NCBI GenBank assembly: GCA_034520365.1
Contig: JAXHNP010000006.1
Span: forward strand, 365,001 to 429,000
Direction of reading: 5' to 3'
DNA from: Desulfobacterales bacterium
GTDB taxonomy: Bacteria > Desulfobacterota > Desulfobacteria > Desulfobacterales > Desulfosalsimonadaceae
DNA: 64,000 nt
Below, in pieces: positions 31,028 to 40,908 of the stretch (the first letter of the stretch is position 1; every line of letters begins with the position of its first letter). The translations under genes and the position numbers were made by a program. The notes under the pieces are model-generated. The model saw only the letters and a program-made list of their open reading frames with translations. It searched no databases and was not told the origin of the DNA.

Positions 31028-32005
31028 TTATTCAAAGTATCGTTTCACCCATGGCGATAATTTCCATATGCCAAGCATGAGCAGGACCTGGAACATGGGC
31101 ACAACCGACGGCGGCAGAACAGAAAGCCCGCCGAATGTGGTGGCAGCCAGTGCCAGGGTGATGCCGTGGTTTTTGGCTGTGGTCCCGAAGCCGATGGCAA
31201 TGCCGTATTCGTAGGACAGGCCGGATTTCTTGGCAACAAAAATTGAGATCAAAAACAGCAGCGGGTATACAATGAACACGGAAGCCGCCAAAATCCAGAA
31301 CAGGTTCAGATTCTGCAGGATCAGCTCCGATTCCCCGGAAACGGCGATAAAAATGACGAAAAACATGGCAATGCTTGCTAACGGCGGCAGAAAAGGCTTT
31401 ATGTCCTGATTAAACCCCTGTTTTCCGTATCTGGGAATGATCAGGCCCTCTCGTGCGCCAATGCCGACGATCATGGGCAAAATAATGATCCAGAATATCT
31501 GTTGGGCGATAAACCAGAAATCGATGACCACAAATTTGCCGGCCAATACAGTCAGCCAAAAGGGAATGGCTGCAATTGCCACCAGAAAGCTCAGCACCTG
31601 AACGATAAGGGCGGTTTCCGTCTTTCCGCCGGAAAGCCCGGTCCAGGCGACCATCATGCCGCTGCAGGGCACTGTTAATTTGAGAATCCATCCGGCAATA
31701 AACTTGGGATCAAGCGATGTAAAAAACAGTTCGGCCCAGAGATAGGCGACCACGGGGGAGAGCACAAAATTGATCAGCACCGCGATTAAAATCACTTTTT
31801 TGTCGGTGGCGATCTGCTTTAACTCCCGGATCGCTATCCCCATCATTATGGGAATCAGCATAAGCATCATCCCATAGGGTATCAGCGGCTTTAAGGAATG
31901 GACCAGGTCGGGATACCGGCTTCCGACGGTTATCGCCGCGGCCAGATCTGCCAAAATGATAAAGGGCAGATATCTTTGCAAGTATTTTGAGACTTGTTGT
32001 ATCAC
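31028..32005 (-). CDS. BASS/ACR3-superfamily transporter
   Basis: A 325-residue protein with about ten membrane helices. LTVPCSGMMVAWTGLSGGKT contains the cysteine of the ACR3 signature, and YGIAIGFGTTAKNHGITLAL is the conserved crossing helix of the bile-acid/arsenite superfamily. It is more distant from canonical ACR3 than the protein at 45900-46991. It is last in a six-gene block with two RND systems, 5 bases after the RND permease. Possible substrates are arsenite, antimonite or an organic anion. Confidence 0.75.
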   Translation of the reverse strand: MIQQVSKYLQRYLPFIILADLAAAITVGSRYPDLVHSLKPLIPYGMMLMLIPIMMGIAIRELKQIATDKKVILIAVLINFVLSPVVAYLWAELFFTSLDPKFIAGWILKLTVPCSGMMVAWTGLSGGKTETALIVQVLSFLVAIAAIPFWLTVLAGKFVVIDFWFIAQQIFWIIILPMIVGIGAREGLIIPRYGKQGFNQDIKPFLPPLASIAMFFVIFIAVSGESELILQNLNLFWILAASVFIVYPLLFLISIFVAKKSGLSYEYGIAIGFGTTAKNHGITLALAATTFGGLSVLPPSVVPMFQVLLMLGIWKLSPWVKRYFE

Positions 32006-32010
32006 TATCT

Positions 32011-35000
32011 CTACGCTCCTTTCAGACCGGCTCTATGTCCCCGTAGCAGGCCGGAAAGCCCATGGCCGACGCTGTCCATGCCCGAGTAGACCACCGGCAC
32101 TACGATCATGGTCAGGAACGTGCCCACCAGCAGGCCGCTTCCGGCTACGATTCCGAGGGGACTCAGGCGCTCTAAGCCCACCGCGGTTTCGAAAATCAGT
32201 GGCGACAAGCCGATGATCGTGGAAAACGTGGTCATCAGAATGGGCCGGATGCGCAGCTCCACTGCGCGGACGATGGCGTCGTTTTTCTCCGAGCCCTGTT
32301 TTCTGGCCTGGATGATGAAATCGAGCAGCAGCACGCTGTTGTTGATGATAATGCCGGCCAGAAAGATCATGCCCATGGTGCCGGGCATGCACATGGGCTT
32401 GTCAAACAATAAAAGCCCCCACATGGAGCCGGCCACGGCCAGGGGAATGGCCGCCATGATGGTAATGGGATGGGCAAATGAGCCGAACATCGCCAGAAGC
32501 AGAAAATAAAGCAGCACAATGCCGATGATCAGGGCCTGGCGGAGCTGCTTTTGCGTGCTTTTCATGTCCGAGGCGGTGCCGGCAAATTCAATGTTATAGC
32601 CGCCCGGCGGATCCAGACCGGCCAAGGCCTTTTTGGCCATGCCTGTGACCTGGGCGATGGTCATATCAAAGTTGACACCGGTCACATCAATGGTGGCCTG
32701 CAGATCCTCCCGGGTGATAAAGGGGCGCTGGGTTTGCGTTTCTACTTCTGCCATGGCCCGCAGCGGTATGGGGCCGAAATCCGATCCCACATAGGCATGT
32801 TCCAGGGCGGACAGGCTGTTGCGATCAGACCGGCCGTACTGCACCCGGATGGGAATATCGAGAAAATCTGCAAGCCGCATGGAGGTGGCAGGCACGCCCT
32901 GCACCGCTGCACTGACCTGTCGGGAGACTTCTTCCGGGGAGGTACCGTACATGCGCGCCAGGGCCGGGTCCACGGTCACATCCACTTGTTTTTGATCAAA
33001 ATGCCAGCTTCGGCGTACATCGGTAAGGCCTCGCACGCCCTGCAGCCGCTGCATGGTTTGGTCGGCCAGTCGGTCCAGTATCCTGGCGTCCGGTCCGCTG
33101 ATAATAATATCCACGGGCGCCTTGGTGGTGGCCATGGGCGTGGCCCCGTACTCGCTGACCCGGAAGCTTTTGATCCCCGGCACCTGCCGCAGCTTTTCCC
33201 GCCAGGTTTCCTCGATCGCCCAGATGGACTTTTCCCGCTGTGTCCGGTCCACCAGTTCAACCGTGATGGATGCGGACTGGGTGGTGGCGCCGCCGGTGCC
33301 AAAGGAAATGGCACCGGGCTCCGAACCGATCACCGAGGAGACCTTTTCGATGCCGGGCTGGGCATAGATGATTTCCTCCACCCGGTTCAGGGTTTTTTCC
33401 ATCTGCCCGATGCCGTCTGTGGCCGGCAGATCAAATTCGACAATGGCAATGCCCGTATCCATAGGCGGCATGAGAGCCCCGCCGATAATCGGCGGGATAG
33501 TCCGGACCGTGACCACGAAAAAAGCCGCGGCCAGGATCAAGGTGACCAGGCGCCAGCGCAGGGCGCCTTTTAAGATAAATACATAGAAGCGCCGGATAAA
33601 ACCGACGCCCACATCTACCCGGGAGGCCACGCGTTCAGCGATATTCTTTTTTTCCCGTTTTCTGCCCAATACCTTCGAGGCCAATAGCGGCACCAGGGTC
33701 AGGGCGAGAACCAGCGAGGCCACCATGGTGATGGAGATGGTCAGGCTCAGCCGGCCGATGGTCCGCCCGGGATAGCCGCCGATAAAGATGATGGGCACCA
33801 AGACCGCCACCGTGGTCAGCATGCCGGCGGTGATGGCCAGGGCGATTTCTCTGGCGCCGGTGTCGGCGGCGGTTTTGGCATCCGGTTGGCCCTCTGTTCC
33901 ATCCGGGCCTTTGCCGGCATGAAAATGGCGGTAGATGTTTTCCAGGGCCACCACGGAGGCGTCCACCACCATACCGGTGGCCACGATCAGGCCAGACAGG
34001 GTGACCATGTTTAAGGTATAGGGCGTAAACCAGAGCACGGCCAGGGTGAACAGAAACGAAAGCGGGATCGTGATGCCGGCCACCAGGGCGGCCCGCGCCT
34101 CTGCCAGAAATAAAAAGATCACCGCCACGGTAAAGATCACGGCCTCGATGATCGACAGCACCATGCCGTGCATGTTGATGTCAATCAACGGCTGCTGGTC
34201 CTGGGTGAGTTCAAAGGCAATATCGGGATATAGGGCGCCGAGTTCCGGCAGAAAGGACTTGACCCGTTCAATGGCGGCCACGGTATTGCCCCCCTCCGGC
34301 TTGATGACGCCCAGGGCGATGGCTGCCTTGCCGTTTCCGTGATAGGCCGAGCGTGGCTCCTGTTCGGTAAGTTCCACCTCGGCCACATCGGATATGCGCA
34401 GCAGACCACGGCCCGGCCGGCGGATCGGCAGTTGGCGGATTTCGCTTAAATTTTTGAATTCTCCGGCAATACGTACCAGGTATTCGCTGTCGCCCGCATA
34501 AATATTGCCTGCCGGCGCCGAGATGTTTTGTTCGGCCAAAGCCGCAATGACCTCGCCGATGGAAACCCCGTTGGCGGCCAGTTCGTCCCGGTCCACACGT
34601 ACCCGGATTTCCGGCCGATGCCCGCCGAAGACGTCCACGTCCGCCACGCCTTCTATGGCCAGAAGCCGGTCCTGGATCTGGTTTTCCGCCAGCAGCCGGA
34701 TTTCGGAAAGATCGCGCCGGCTGTCATTTTTCGGCCGCAGGGCAAGGGTGAGCAGCGGGCGGGCCGTGGCATCGCTTAGGCGATAGAGTTTGGGTTCCTG
34801 TGCGTTTACCGGCAGATCGGCCCGGATGCGGGCCATGGCGTTTTGCACGTCCAGGATGGCCTGGCCCGGGTCTTTGCTGTAGGAAAATTCCGCCATCACG
34901 GCCGAGACCTGGTCGCGGCTGGTGCTGCGGATACTTTCCAGTCCGCTCAAGGTGTTGATTTCTTTTTCAATGACTTCCGTGATCTTGTCGCTGACATCGT

Positions 35001-35169
35001 CGGCTGAGGCCCCGGGCTGTACCGTCACCACCACCACCTGGGGCGGAAAGGTATCCGGAAAAAGCTCCGATGGCGTGCGTAGAAAGCCGATAAACCCCAT
35101 GGCCGCCACCAGCAGGACCGCGGCCGCAACCGCATAAGGATGATTCAGAGCTGCCCGGCTGATATTCAT
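32011..35169 (-). CDS. RND efflux permease (AcrB/CusA-like), system 1
   Basis: A 1052-residue inner-membrane proton antiporter with the RND duplication: ALNHPYAVAAAVLLVAAMGF at the start, GLIVATGMVVDASVVALENI in TM4 and GMIFLAGIIINNSVLLLDFI in the second half. TM4 has a single aspartate rather than the DD pair of AcrB. The ATG overlaps the stop of the adaptor gene (ATGA). With the adaptor and TolC-like gene it forms a complete tripartite pump; substrates are unknown. Confidence 0.9.
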   Translation of the reverse strand: MNISRAALNHPYAVAAAVLLVAAMGFIGFLRTPSELFPDTFPPQVVVVTVQPGASADDVSDKITEVIEKEINTLSGLESIRSTSRDQVSAVMAEFSYSKDPGQAILDVQNAMARIRADLPVNAQEPKLYRLSDATARPLLTLALRPKNDSRRDLSEIRLLAENQIQDRLLAIEGVADVDVFGGHRPEIRVRVDRDELAANGVSIGEVIAALAEQNISAPAGNIYAGDSEYLVRIAGEFKNLSEIRQLPIRRPGRGLLRISDVAEVELTEQEPRSAYHGNGKAAIALGVIKPEGGNTVAAIERVKSFLPELGALYPDIAFELTQDQQPLIDINMHGMVLSIIEAVIFTVAVIFLFLAEARAALVAGITIPLSFLFTLAVLWFTPYTLNMVTLSGLIVATGMVVDASVVALENIYRHFHAGKGPDGTEGQPDAKTAADTGAREIALAITAGMLTTVAVLVPIIFIGGYPGRTIGRLSLTISITMVASLVLALTLVPLLASKVLGRKREKKNIAERVASRVDVGVGFIRRFYVFILKGALRWRLVTLILAAAFFVVTVRTIPPIIGGALMPPMDTGIAIVEFDLPATDGIGQMEKTLNRVEEIIYAQPGIEKVSSVIGSEPGAISFGTGGATTQSASITVELVDRTQREKSIWAIEETWREKLRQVPGIKSFRVSEYGATPMATTKAPVDIIISGPDARILDRLADQTMQRLQGVRGLTDVRRSWHFDQKQVDVTVDPALARMYGTSPEEVSRQVSAAVQGVPATSMRLADFLDIPIRVQYGRSDRNSLSALEHAYVGSDFGPIPLRAMAEVETQTQRPFITREDLQATIDVTGVNFDMTIAQVTGMAKKALAGLDPPGGYNIEFAGTASDMKSTQKQLRQALIIGIVLLYFLLLAMFGSFAHPITIMAAIPLAVAGSMWGLLLFDKPMCMPGTMGMIFLAGIIINNSVLLLDFIIQARKQGSEKNDAIVRAVELRIRPILMTTFSTIIGLSPLIFETAVGLERLSPLGIVAGSGLLVGTFLTMIVVPVVYSGMDSVGHGLSGLLRGHRAGLKGA

Positions 35170-36353
35170 TGCACAACCTCTACTTTCTCTCCGGAGGAAA
35201 GGGTCGCCCAACCCAGATAGGTGTTTTCGACCACCTGTGTTTTTGCATCAATTCCCCGGACCGCCGCCCGGTTCGCAGTGCGCCCCAGGAATTGGACCGG
35301 CTTTGCGGAAAGGGTTTTGTCTTTCACCGTAAATACATGGGTACTGCCCTGCTGCGGGCCTTCGATCAGAGCGGATGCCGGAAGCAGGATCACGTCGGTG
35401 AGCTGCGCGACCTTTACGGTGACCGGCAGATAGGCGCCCGTGTCAAGACCGGCTGCGGCCGCCCGGTCCAGCCAGATCTCGGCCCGCATCATTTTCGCCT
35501 TGTCCAGGGCCGGCTCCATGAGCCGGATTTCGGCCTTTTGAATGCCGCCGTTCACCTCAAAAGCGGCTTTAAGTCCCTTTTGTACTTCGGGCAGGTCCTT
35601 CTGGGGTACGTCAAAGGCGATTTTGACCCCGGACGGGTCCTGGACCGTGAACAGGGTTTTTGCCGGGGCGGCCATGTCCCCGGGGTCTGCCAGGCGTCCG
35701 GTGACAATGCCGTCAAAAGGGCTTTTTATGGTGTAATAGCCGCGCCGGGTGAGCAGTTCAGCCTTCTGCTTTTTCAAGGCATCAATCTGTCTTTCAATAG
35801 CTGAAGATTTCGCTTGGGCTGCCGTCAACTTTCCCTTGATATCCGCGGCCTTTTGTGCTGTCTGCTCTGCCTCGGATTTGGAAATCGCACCTTTTTCTGA
35901 CAAAGCACGGGACCGTTTTTTTTCTGCCCGCCAATACGCATGGGATTCTCTGAGGGCTTCGACCGTGGCCCGGCTGCCGGAAAGCTCGGCCCTGGCCTGT
36001 TCAATGCGGGAAGATACCACGTCAATGGCGTATTCAACCTCTTTAGCGTCAAGTTCGGCAAGAACCTCTCCAGCTTTGACCCCGTCGCCTTCATCCACCC
36101 GGATGTCTTCCACCTCAGCCGTCACCCGTGCCGATACCCGCGCTTCATTAAACGGTTCCACCACCGCCAGATACTCTTTTTTCAGGGCCAGAACCCCTTT
36201 TTCAGCAACAGCCACAGTCACCGGCCGGGGCTTTAAGCCGTAGGCCGGTGTCTGGCCCAGGTCCTTTTTTTTCTGTTTGACCAGCAATATGGCACCGCCA
36301 ACCAGACAGATGATTACCAGTATCGGTATTCCGATGCGAAATATACGTTTCAT
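35166..36353 (-). CDS. RND periplasmic adaptor (HlyD/AcrA type), system 1
   Basis: A 395-residue membrane-fusion protein. A signal anchor (IGIPILVIICLVGGAILLV) is followed by a lipoyl/barrel-hairpin region (VSARVTAEVEDIRVDEGDGV), a coiled coil around residues 100-200 and YYTIKSPFDGIVTGRLADPG. It bridges the permease to the outer-membrane channel. It lies 6 bases after the TolC-like gene. Confidence 0.9.
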   Translation of the reverse strand: MKRIFRIGIPILVIICLVGGAILLVKQKKKDLGQTPAYGLKPRPVTVAVAEKGVLALKKEYLAVVEPFNEARVSARVTAEVEDIRVDEGDGVKAGEVLAELDAKEVEYAIDVVSSRIEQARAELSGSRATVEALRESHAYWRAEKKRSRALSEKGAISKSEAEQTAQKAADIKGKLTAAQAKSSAIERQIDALKKQKAELLTRRGYYTIKSPFDGIVTGRLADPGDMAAPAKTLFTVQDPSGVKIAFDVPQKDLPEVQKGLKAAFEVNGGIQKAEIRLMEPALDKAKMMRAEIWLDRAAAAGLDTGAYLPVTVKVAQLTDVILLPASALIEGPQQGSTHVFTVKDKTLSAKPVQFLGRTANRAAVRGIDAKTQVVENTYLGWATLSSGEKVEVVQ

Positions 36354-36359
36354 GTGGGT

Positions 36360-37793
36360 TTACTCCTTGCTCAGGATCATGCCCCGGGCCAGCTTGAGCC
36401 GGGCCAGGTCGATCTTGCATGCGGCCAGGGCCCGGGCGTGGTTGGTCTGGGCCCGCAGCAGGGCATCCTGGGCATCGAGGACATCGACAATGGTGCCCTT
36501 GCCCAGGTTGTACTTGGTCTGTTCGATATCCAGGGCTTCTTTTGCCTCCCTGATGGCCGCCTGGGTGGTCTGTACCCGTTTTTTATCCGCGATAACGGCA
36601 TCCCTTGCATTTTGCACTTCCCGGCGGATATTAAGCTCAAGTTCCCTGAGCCGCGACTGCGCGGCGGCCTGGTCGGCCCGCGCACCGGCGGTTCTGGCAG
36701 CAATCTCGCCGCCGGCAAACAGGGGCATTTCCAGGTGCAGGCCGATGCTGCCCACATCTTCCTCCTCCTCGGCCCCGGCCTGGACGGTGGTGTCGCCTTC
36801 GGCCCACCGGCCGCCGTAGGTGCCCTGCAGATCCAGGCGGGGAAAGTATTCTCCCCTGGCCGCGGCCAGGGCTTTTTCAGCCGCCTGGGCTTCGTTTTTC
36901 AGGGCCTGGTAGTCCCGGCGCGCGTCATAGACGTTTTGCCAGGAGACCTCCTGGGCGGATATATCCAAGCCTTCAAATGAGAGCTCGCCCTTGACCGGGA
37001 GGCGTTTCTGCTCGGTTTCCAGGCCCAGCAGGTTGGCCAGCAGCCGGTTGAGGGCATCCAGGCGGTTTTCTTCGGCGATGAGCTGCTGTTCGATGTCTGA
37101 GAGCCGGACCCGGACCCGCAGCAGATCCACCCGAACCCCTTTTTCCACCGCGATCATGTCCTGGATTTTTTGTTTCTGGCGCGCCACGGCTTTTCGCGAA
37201 AACCGCAGGGAATCGATTACCCGGCGCTGCTCCAGGATGGCGTAAAATGTGGAAGTCACGTTAAAGACGGTTTCTTCTCGGGTCCGGTTTAGCCTGTCCA
37301 TGGCGGCTTCGGCGAAAAGCCGGGCGGCCGAGGCCCGGTTGATCAGGCGGCCGCCGGTAAACAGCGGCAGCTCCAAAACCAGGTCCGCGCCGTACTGATC
37401 CGCGCTATAGGCCCCTGGTTCTCCAGGGGAACTCGCCGGCACCAGGCGCTGGTCGTCCAGGTACCGGCTGGCCGAGGCCGCCGCGCTGAGATGCGGCAGC
37501 CGTTTGCCCCGGGCTTCCCGCCAGTTGGCGCGCGCCGATTCGGCTTGATGCCTTTGGACTTCAATGCCGGGATTTCGCTGCAAGGCCAGCTCGATTGCTT
37601 CCGGAAGGGTCAGGTCCTGTTTCATTTCGGCCGGCTGCGCCTTGGACTCTTCCGGCGCCCTGGACTCCTCCGGTGCCGCCGGAATGCGGTCATATGGGCC
37701 GCTTTCCGGAGAAAAAGCCCCGGTGTCTTTTTGAAGCCCGCTGCATCCGCTCACAAGCAATATCAGAAAAATAACGGGAACGATTTGTTTCAT
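36360..37793 (-). CDS. TolC-like outer-membrane efflux lipoprotein
   Basis: A 477-residue outer-membrane factor. The start at 37793 is chosen for GAGGAAAG upstream; it gives a lipoprotein signal peptide with lipobox VSGC. Two OEP repeats follow (LTLPEAIELALQRNPGIEVQ and a second with long helices rich in Ala/Glu/Gln), the alternating coiled-coil pattern of TolC/OprM. It lies between the two permease systems and may serve both. Confidence 0.88.
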   Translation of the reverse strand: MKQIVPVIFLILLVSGCSGLQKDTGAFSPESGPYDRIPAAPEESRAPEESKAQPAEMKQDLTLPEAIELALQRNPGIEVQRHQAESARANWREARGKRLPHLSAAASASRYLDDQRLVPASSPGEPGAYSADQYGADLVLELPLFTGGRLINRASAARLFAEAAMDRLNRTREETVFNVTSTFYAILEQRRVIDSLRFSRKAVARQKQKIQDMIAVEKGVRVDLLRVRVRLSDIEQQLIAEENRLDALNRLLANLLGLETEQKRLPVKGELSFEGLDISAQEVSWQNVYDARRDYQALKNEAQAAEKALAAARGEYFPRLDLQGTYGGRWAEGDTTVQAGAEEEEDVGSIGLHLEMPLFAGGEIAARTAGARADQAAAQSRLRELELNIRREVQNARDAVIADKKRVQTTQAAIREAKEALDIEQTKYNLGKGTIVDVLDAQDALLRAQTNHARALAACKIDLARLKLARGMILSKE

Positions 37794-37839
37794 AGATTCT
37801 TTCCTCAAGTGTTGCTGTTGAAAAATTTGAGACCGGATA

Positions 37840-40800
37840 CTATTTTGCATCCTGCCGTCCCATTGCCAGCCCGTAGGCCGCGGGCAGAAAAAACAGGGTC
37901 AGCAGCAGGGAATACAGCAGCCCCCCGATGACGGCGATGGCCATGGGCACCAGCATGTCCCCGCCTTCGCCCAGGTTCAGGGCCAGGGGCATCAGTCCGA
38001 GGACCGTGGTCAGCTGGGTCATCAGGATCGGACGGACGCGGATCGGTGCCGCCTTTTCAATCGCCTGCCGGGCCGGTGCGCCCTCCGCCCGGTATTGCTC
38101 GGCCAGGGCCAGCAGGACCACGCCCTGGGAGGTAATACCGCCCATCATGACCACCAGGCCGATCAAAACCGTCACCCCGATGGGCGTTGCCGTTAAAAAC
38201 AGGGCCAGAAAGGCCCCGGTCAGCGTCAGGGGGACATTGGCCATGATCAGCATGGGCAGCACAAAGGATTCAAACTGAATGGCCAGGGCCACATAGGCAA
38301 ACAAAACGGCAAAGGCCAGGATAAGGCCCATGGCCTTGGTGTTTTCAGCCATCATCTGCGCCTGGCCGCCCATTTCCCAGCTCACCCCGGAAGGGGGCGC
38401 CAATTCCGCCATGGCCTGCTCGGCCCGGGTCACGGCCTCTCCCACGGATATGCCAGCGGAGTCGGCCCGGACAATAACCTGCTTGGCCAGGTTTTCCCGG
38501 ACGATTTCCACCGGGCCGGATGCCCGGCGGACATCGGCCAGATCCCGCAAGTAAATGGATTCCCCGTTTTTTTCCGCCACAACCAGGCTTTCCAGATCCT
38601 TCTTGCTGGTCAGGCGTTTTTCCGGGACCACCAGCCGGATGTTGTAGTACTCCATGCCTTCCCGGTACTGGGTGGCCACCCGCCCCTGCACCAGGGTCTG
38701 GAGCATGTCCGCCACCTGATCCACTGAAACGCCGAGCTCCGAGGCTTTGGCCCGGTCAATATGGACCCGGTATTCCGGTTTGGTCATGTCCATGGAGATA
38801 TTGATATTGCCCAGGCCGGACACGCCATCGAGGCGGTCGGCCGCTGTTTTGGCAAAATCAAAGATGGGCTTGATTTCCGAGCCCTGGACCTTGACCTCCA
38901 CCTCCTGTTCGCCCACTTTGCGGATGCCCTTGACCTTCATCTGCTTGACCATGAGCTTGCCCCCGGGGGTCGGAATTTGGGCGACCATGGGTTTGATCTT
39001 GGAGATGAATTGCCGGGTGCTCACATTTCTTTCCGCCCCGGGAACCAGTTGAATGTCGACTTCGCCTTCATTGGCGATCTCGTAGGTATACAGGCCCCAG
39101 ACCTTGCCCCCGGCCAGGGTGAATGTGCTTTCGATCTCCGGCAGCCCCTCCAGTTTTTTCTCCACCTGTTTTAAAATCCGGTCCACCTTTTCCACTGCGG
39201 TGCCCGAGGGCATCTTGAGCTTGACCATGACCCGGCCGTCGTCGACCTTGGGCAGAAATTCCGATCCGGTCAGATTGGCCAGCAGCAGGCCCCCGGCAAA
39301 CAACACCAGTGCCGCGCTGATAATGATCCACCGGGCCTGCAGGCATTTCTGCAACAGCCGGGCGTATTTTCGGGTCAGGGCTGAAAGCACGGCATCAAAT
39401 GCCCGGGCGACCTTTGACCCCTGTGTTGATTTTTCGCCCCGGAGAAAAGATTGGGTCAGCAGGGGGGTCAACGTCAGGGCCACGAGCAGGGAGATGACCA
39501 CAATGCCGGCCACCACCAGCACCAGTTCCTTAAACAGCAGGGCGGCCAGTCCGGGCACGAACAAAAAGGGCAGAAAGATGGCCAGAAAGGTCAGGGTGGC
39601 GGCCACGATGGCCGAGCTTACCTCCCGGGTGCCCGCAAGGGTATAATCGGCTTTGCCTTCGGCCTTGAGCCGGGTGATGTTTTCCAGGACAACCACGGAG
39701 TTGTCCAGGATTACGCCCAGGGCCACCACCAGCCCGCCCAGGGAAAACAGGTTGATGGAAAACCCGGCGGTTTTCATGACAAAGAAATTGGCCAGGAGGG
39801 TCGCCGGCAGGGCGATCATCATGACCGCCACCTGCCGCCAGCGGCCCAGAAACAGATACACCACCACAATGACTAAGATGGCCGCCAGGATGGCCGAGTT
39901 TTCCACGCTGTGAATCGCCCCCAGCACGTAATCGCCCTGATTTTCCACGTATCCGATGCGGATGCCGGAAGGCATGGAAGTCTCCAGGGTCTCCATTCTG
40001 TCCTGCACAGCACGGGCCACGGTCACGGTGTTGGCAGTGGCCTGTTTGAGCACGTTTAACTTGATGGCCGGTTCTCCGTTAAACCGGGTGTTGACCCGCA
40101 TGTCCTCGTGGGAATCCTCGACTTGGGCCACGTCCTTGACATAGACCTTGCCGCCGTTATCACCGCTGGCCACGACCAGGTTTTCGATTTCCGCGATGCT
40201 TTCAAACTCGCCCATGGTCCGGGCAATGATCTCCCGGTTTTCCACCGTGACCCGGCCGGCAAATATCTGGCGGTTTCCCGCAGAAAGCGCCCCTGCCACC
40301 TGGGCCGGCGAGAGCCCGAAAGCGGCCATGCGCTGCGGATCCAGGTGAACGCGGATTTCCCGCTCCAGGCCGCCGACGATTTCCACGCCCGCCGTGCCCG
40401 GCACGGTAATCAGGCGGTCCGAAAGCCAGTTGTCCGCCCATTCCCGGAGCCAGACCAGATCGTGCTGATCCGAAGACACCGTCATCTGCATGACCGGAAG
40501 CTGGGAAGGGTCGGCCTTGATGATCACCGGCGGGTCCATGGACTTGGGAAGCCTTCGGGAGACCCGGCCCATGGCCGTGATCACGTCCTGGTAGGCGACC
40601 TCCACATCCACCCCGTATTCGAAGTTCACCAGGAGGGTATACATCCCCTCGATGCTGGAGGACTCCAGGTAGTCGAGGTTGTCCACCGTGGCCAGCACTT
40701 CCTCGATGGGCTCGGCGATCTCGGTTTCGATCTCCCCCGGGGTGGCCCCCTGCCACCAGATGTGGATTTTGATCATGGGGTAGGTGACTTCCGGCAGATA

Positions 40801-40905
40801 GTCCACTTCGAGCTGGGTGAAGCTGAACAGGCCGGTGATCACAATGGCGATGGTCAAAACGACGACGGCTACGGGCCGCTTGAGGGTGGTTGCCGTGAGT
40901 TCCAT
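37840..40905 (-). CDS. RND efflux permease (AcrB-like), system 2
   Basis: A 1021-residue permease starting MELTATTLKRPVAVVVLTIA. The periplasmic loops contain YLESSSIEGMYTLLVNFEYG; TM4 reads VALGVILDNSVVVLENITRL with one aspartate; the second half has VLIGLVVMMGGITSQGVVLL. It follows the adaptor at 40909 by 3 bases. It differs enough from system 1 to suggest a different substrate range or a hetero-oligomeric pump. Confidence 0.9.
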   Translation of the reverse strand: MELTATTLKRPVAVVVLTIAIVITGLFSFTQLEVDYLPEVTYPMIKIHIWWQGATPGEIETEIAEPIEEVLATVDNLDYLESSSIEGMYTLLVNFEYGVDVEVAYQDVITAMGRVSRRLPKSMDPPVIIKADPSQLPVMQMTVSSDQHDLVWLREWADNWLSDRLITVPGTAGVEIVGGLEREIRVHLDPQRMAAFGLSPAQVAGALSAGNRQIFAGRVTVENREIIARTMGEFESIAEIENLVVASGDNGGKVYVKDVAQVEDSHEDMRVNTRFNGEPAIKLNVLKQATANTVTVARAVQDRMETLETSMPSGIRIGYVENQGDYVLGAIHSVENSAILAAILVIVVVYLFLGRWRQVAVMMIALPATLLANFFVMKTAGFSINLFSLGGLVVALGVILDNSVVVLENITRLKAEGKADYTLAGTREVSSAIVAATLTFLAIFLPFLFVPGLAALLFKELVLVVAGIVVISLLVALTLTPLLTQSFLRGEKSTQGSKVARAFDAVLSALTRKYARLLQKCLQARWIIISAALVLFAGGLLLANLTGSEFLPKVDDGRVMVKLKMPSGTAVEKVDRILKQVEKKLEGLPEIESTFTLAGGKVWGLYTYEIANEGEVDIQLVPGAERNVSTRQFISKIKPMVAQIPTPGGKLMVKQMKVKGIRKVGEQEVEVKVQGSEIKPIFDFAKTAADRLDGVSGLGNINISMDMTKPEYRVHIDRAKASELGVSVDQVADMLQTLVQGRVATQYREGMEYYNIRLVVPEKRLTSKKDLESLVVAEKNGESIYLRDLADVRRASGPVEIVRENLAKQVIVRADSAGISVGEAVTRAEQAMAELAPPSGVSWEMGGQAQMMAENTKAMGLILAFAVLFAYVALAIQFESFVLPMLIMANVPLTLTGAFLALFLTATPIGVTVLIGLVVMMGGITSQGVVLLALAEQYRAEGAPARQAIEKAAPIRVRPILMTQLTTVLGLMPLALNLGEGGDMLVPMAIAVIGGLLYSLLLTLFFLPAAYGLAMGRQDAK

Positions 40906-40908
40906 GGT

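Noticed and set aside
32551-33573. Long open frame (340 codons) on the plus strand inside the RND permease gene
   Set aside because: It is antisense to strongly conserved RND sequence, composition-driven (His/Gly/Arg-rich), and has no family features or ribosome site.
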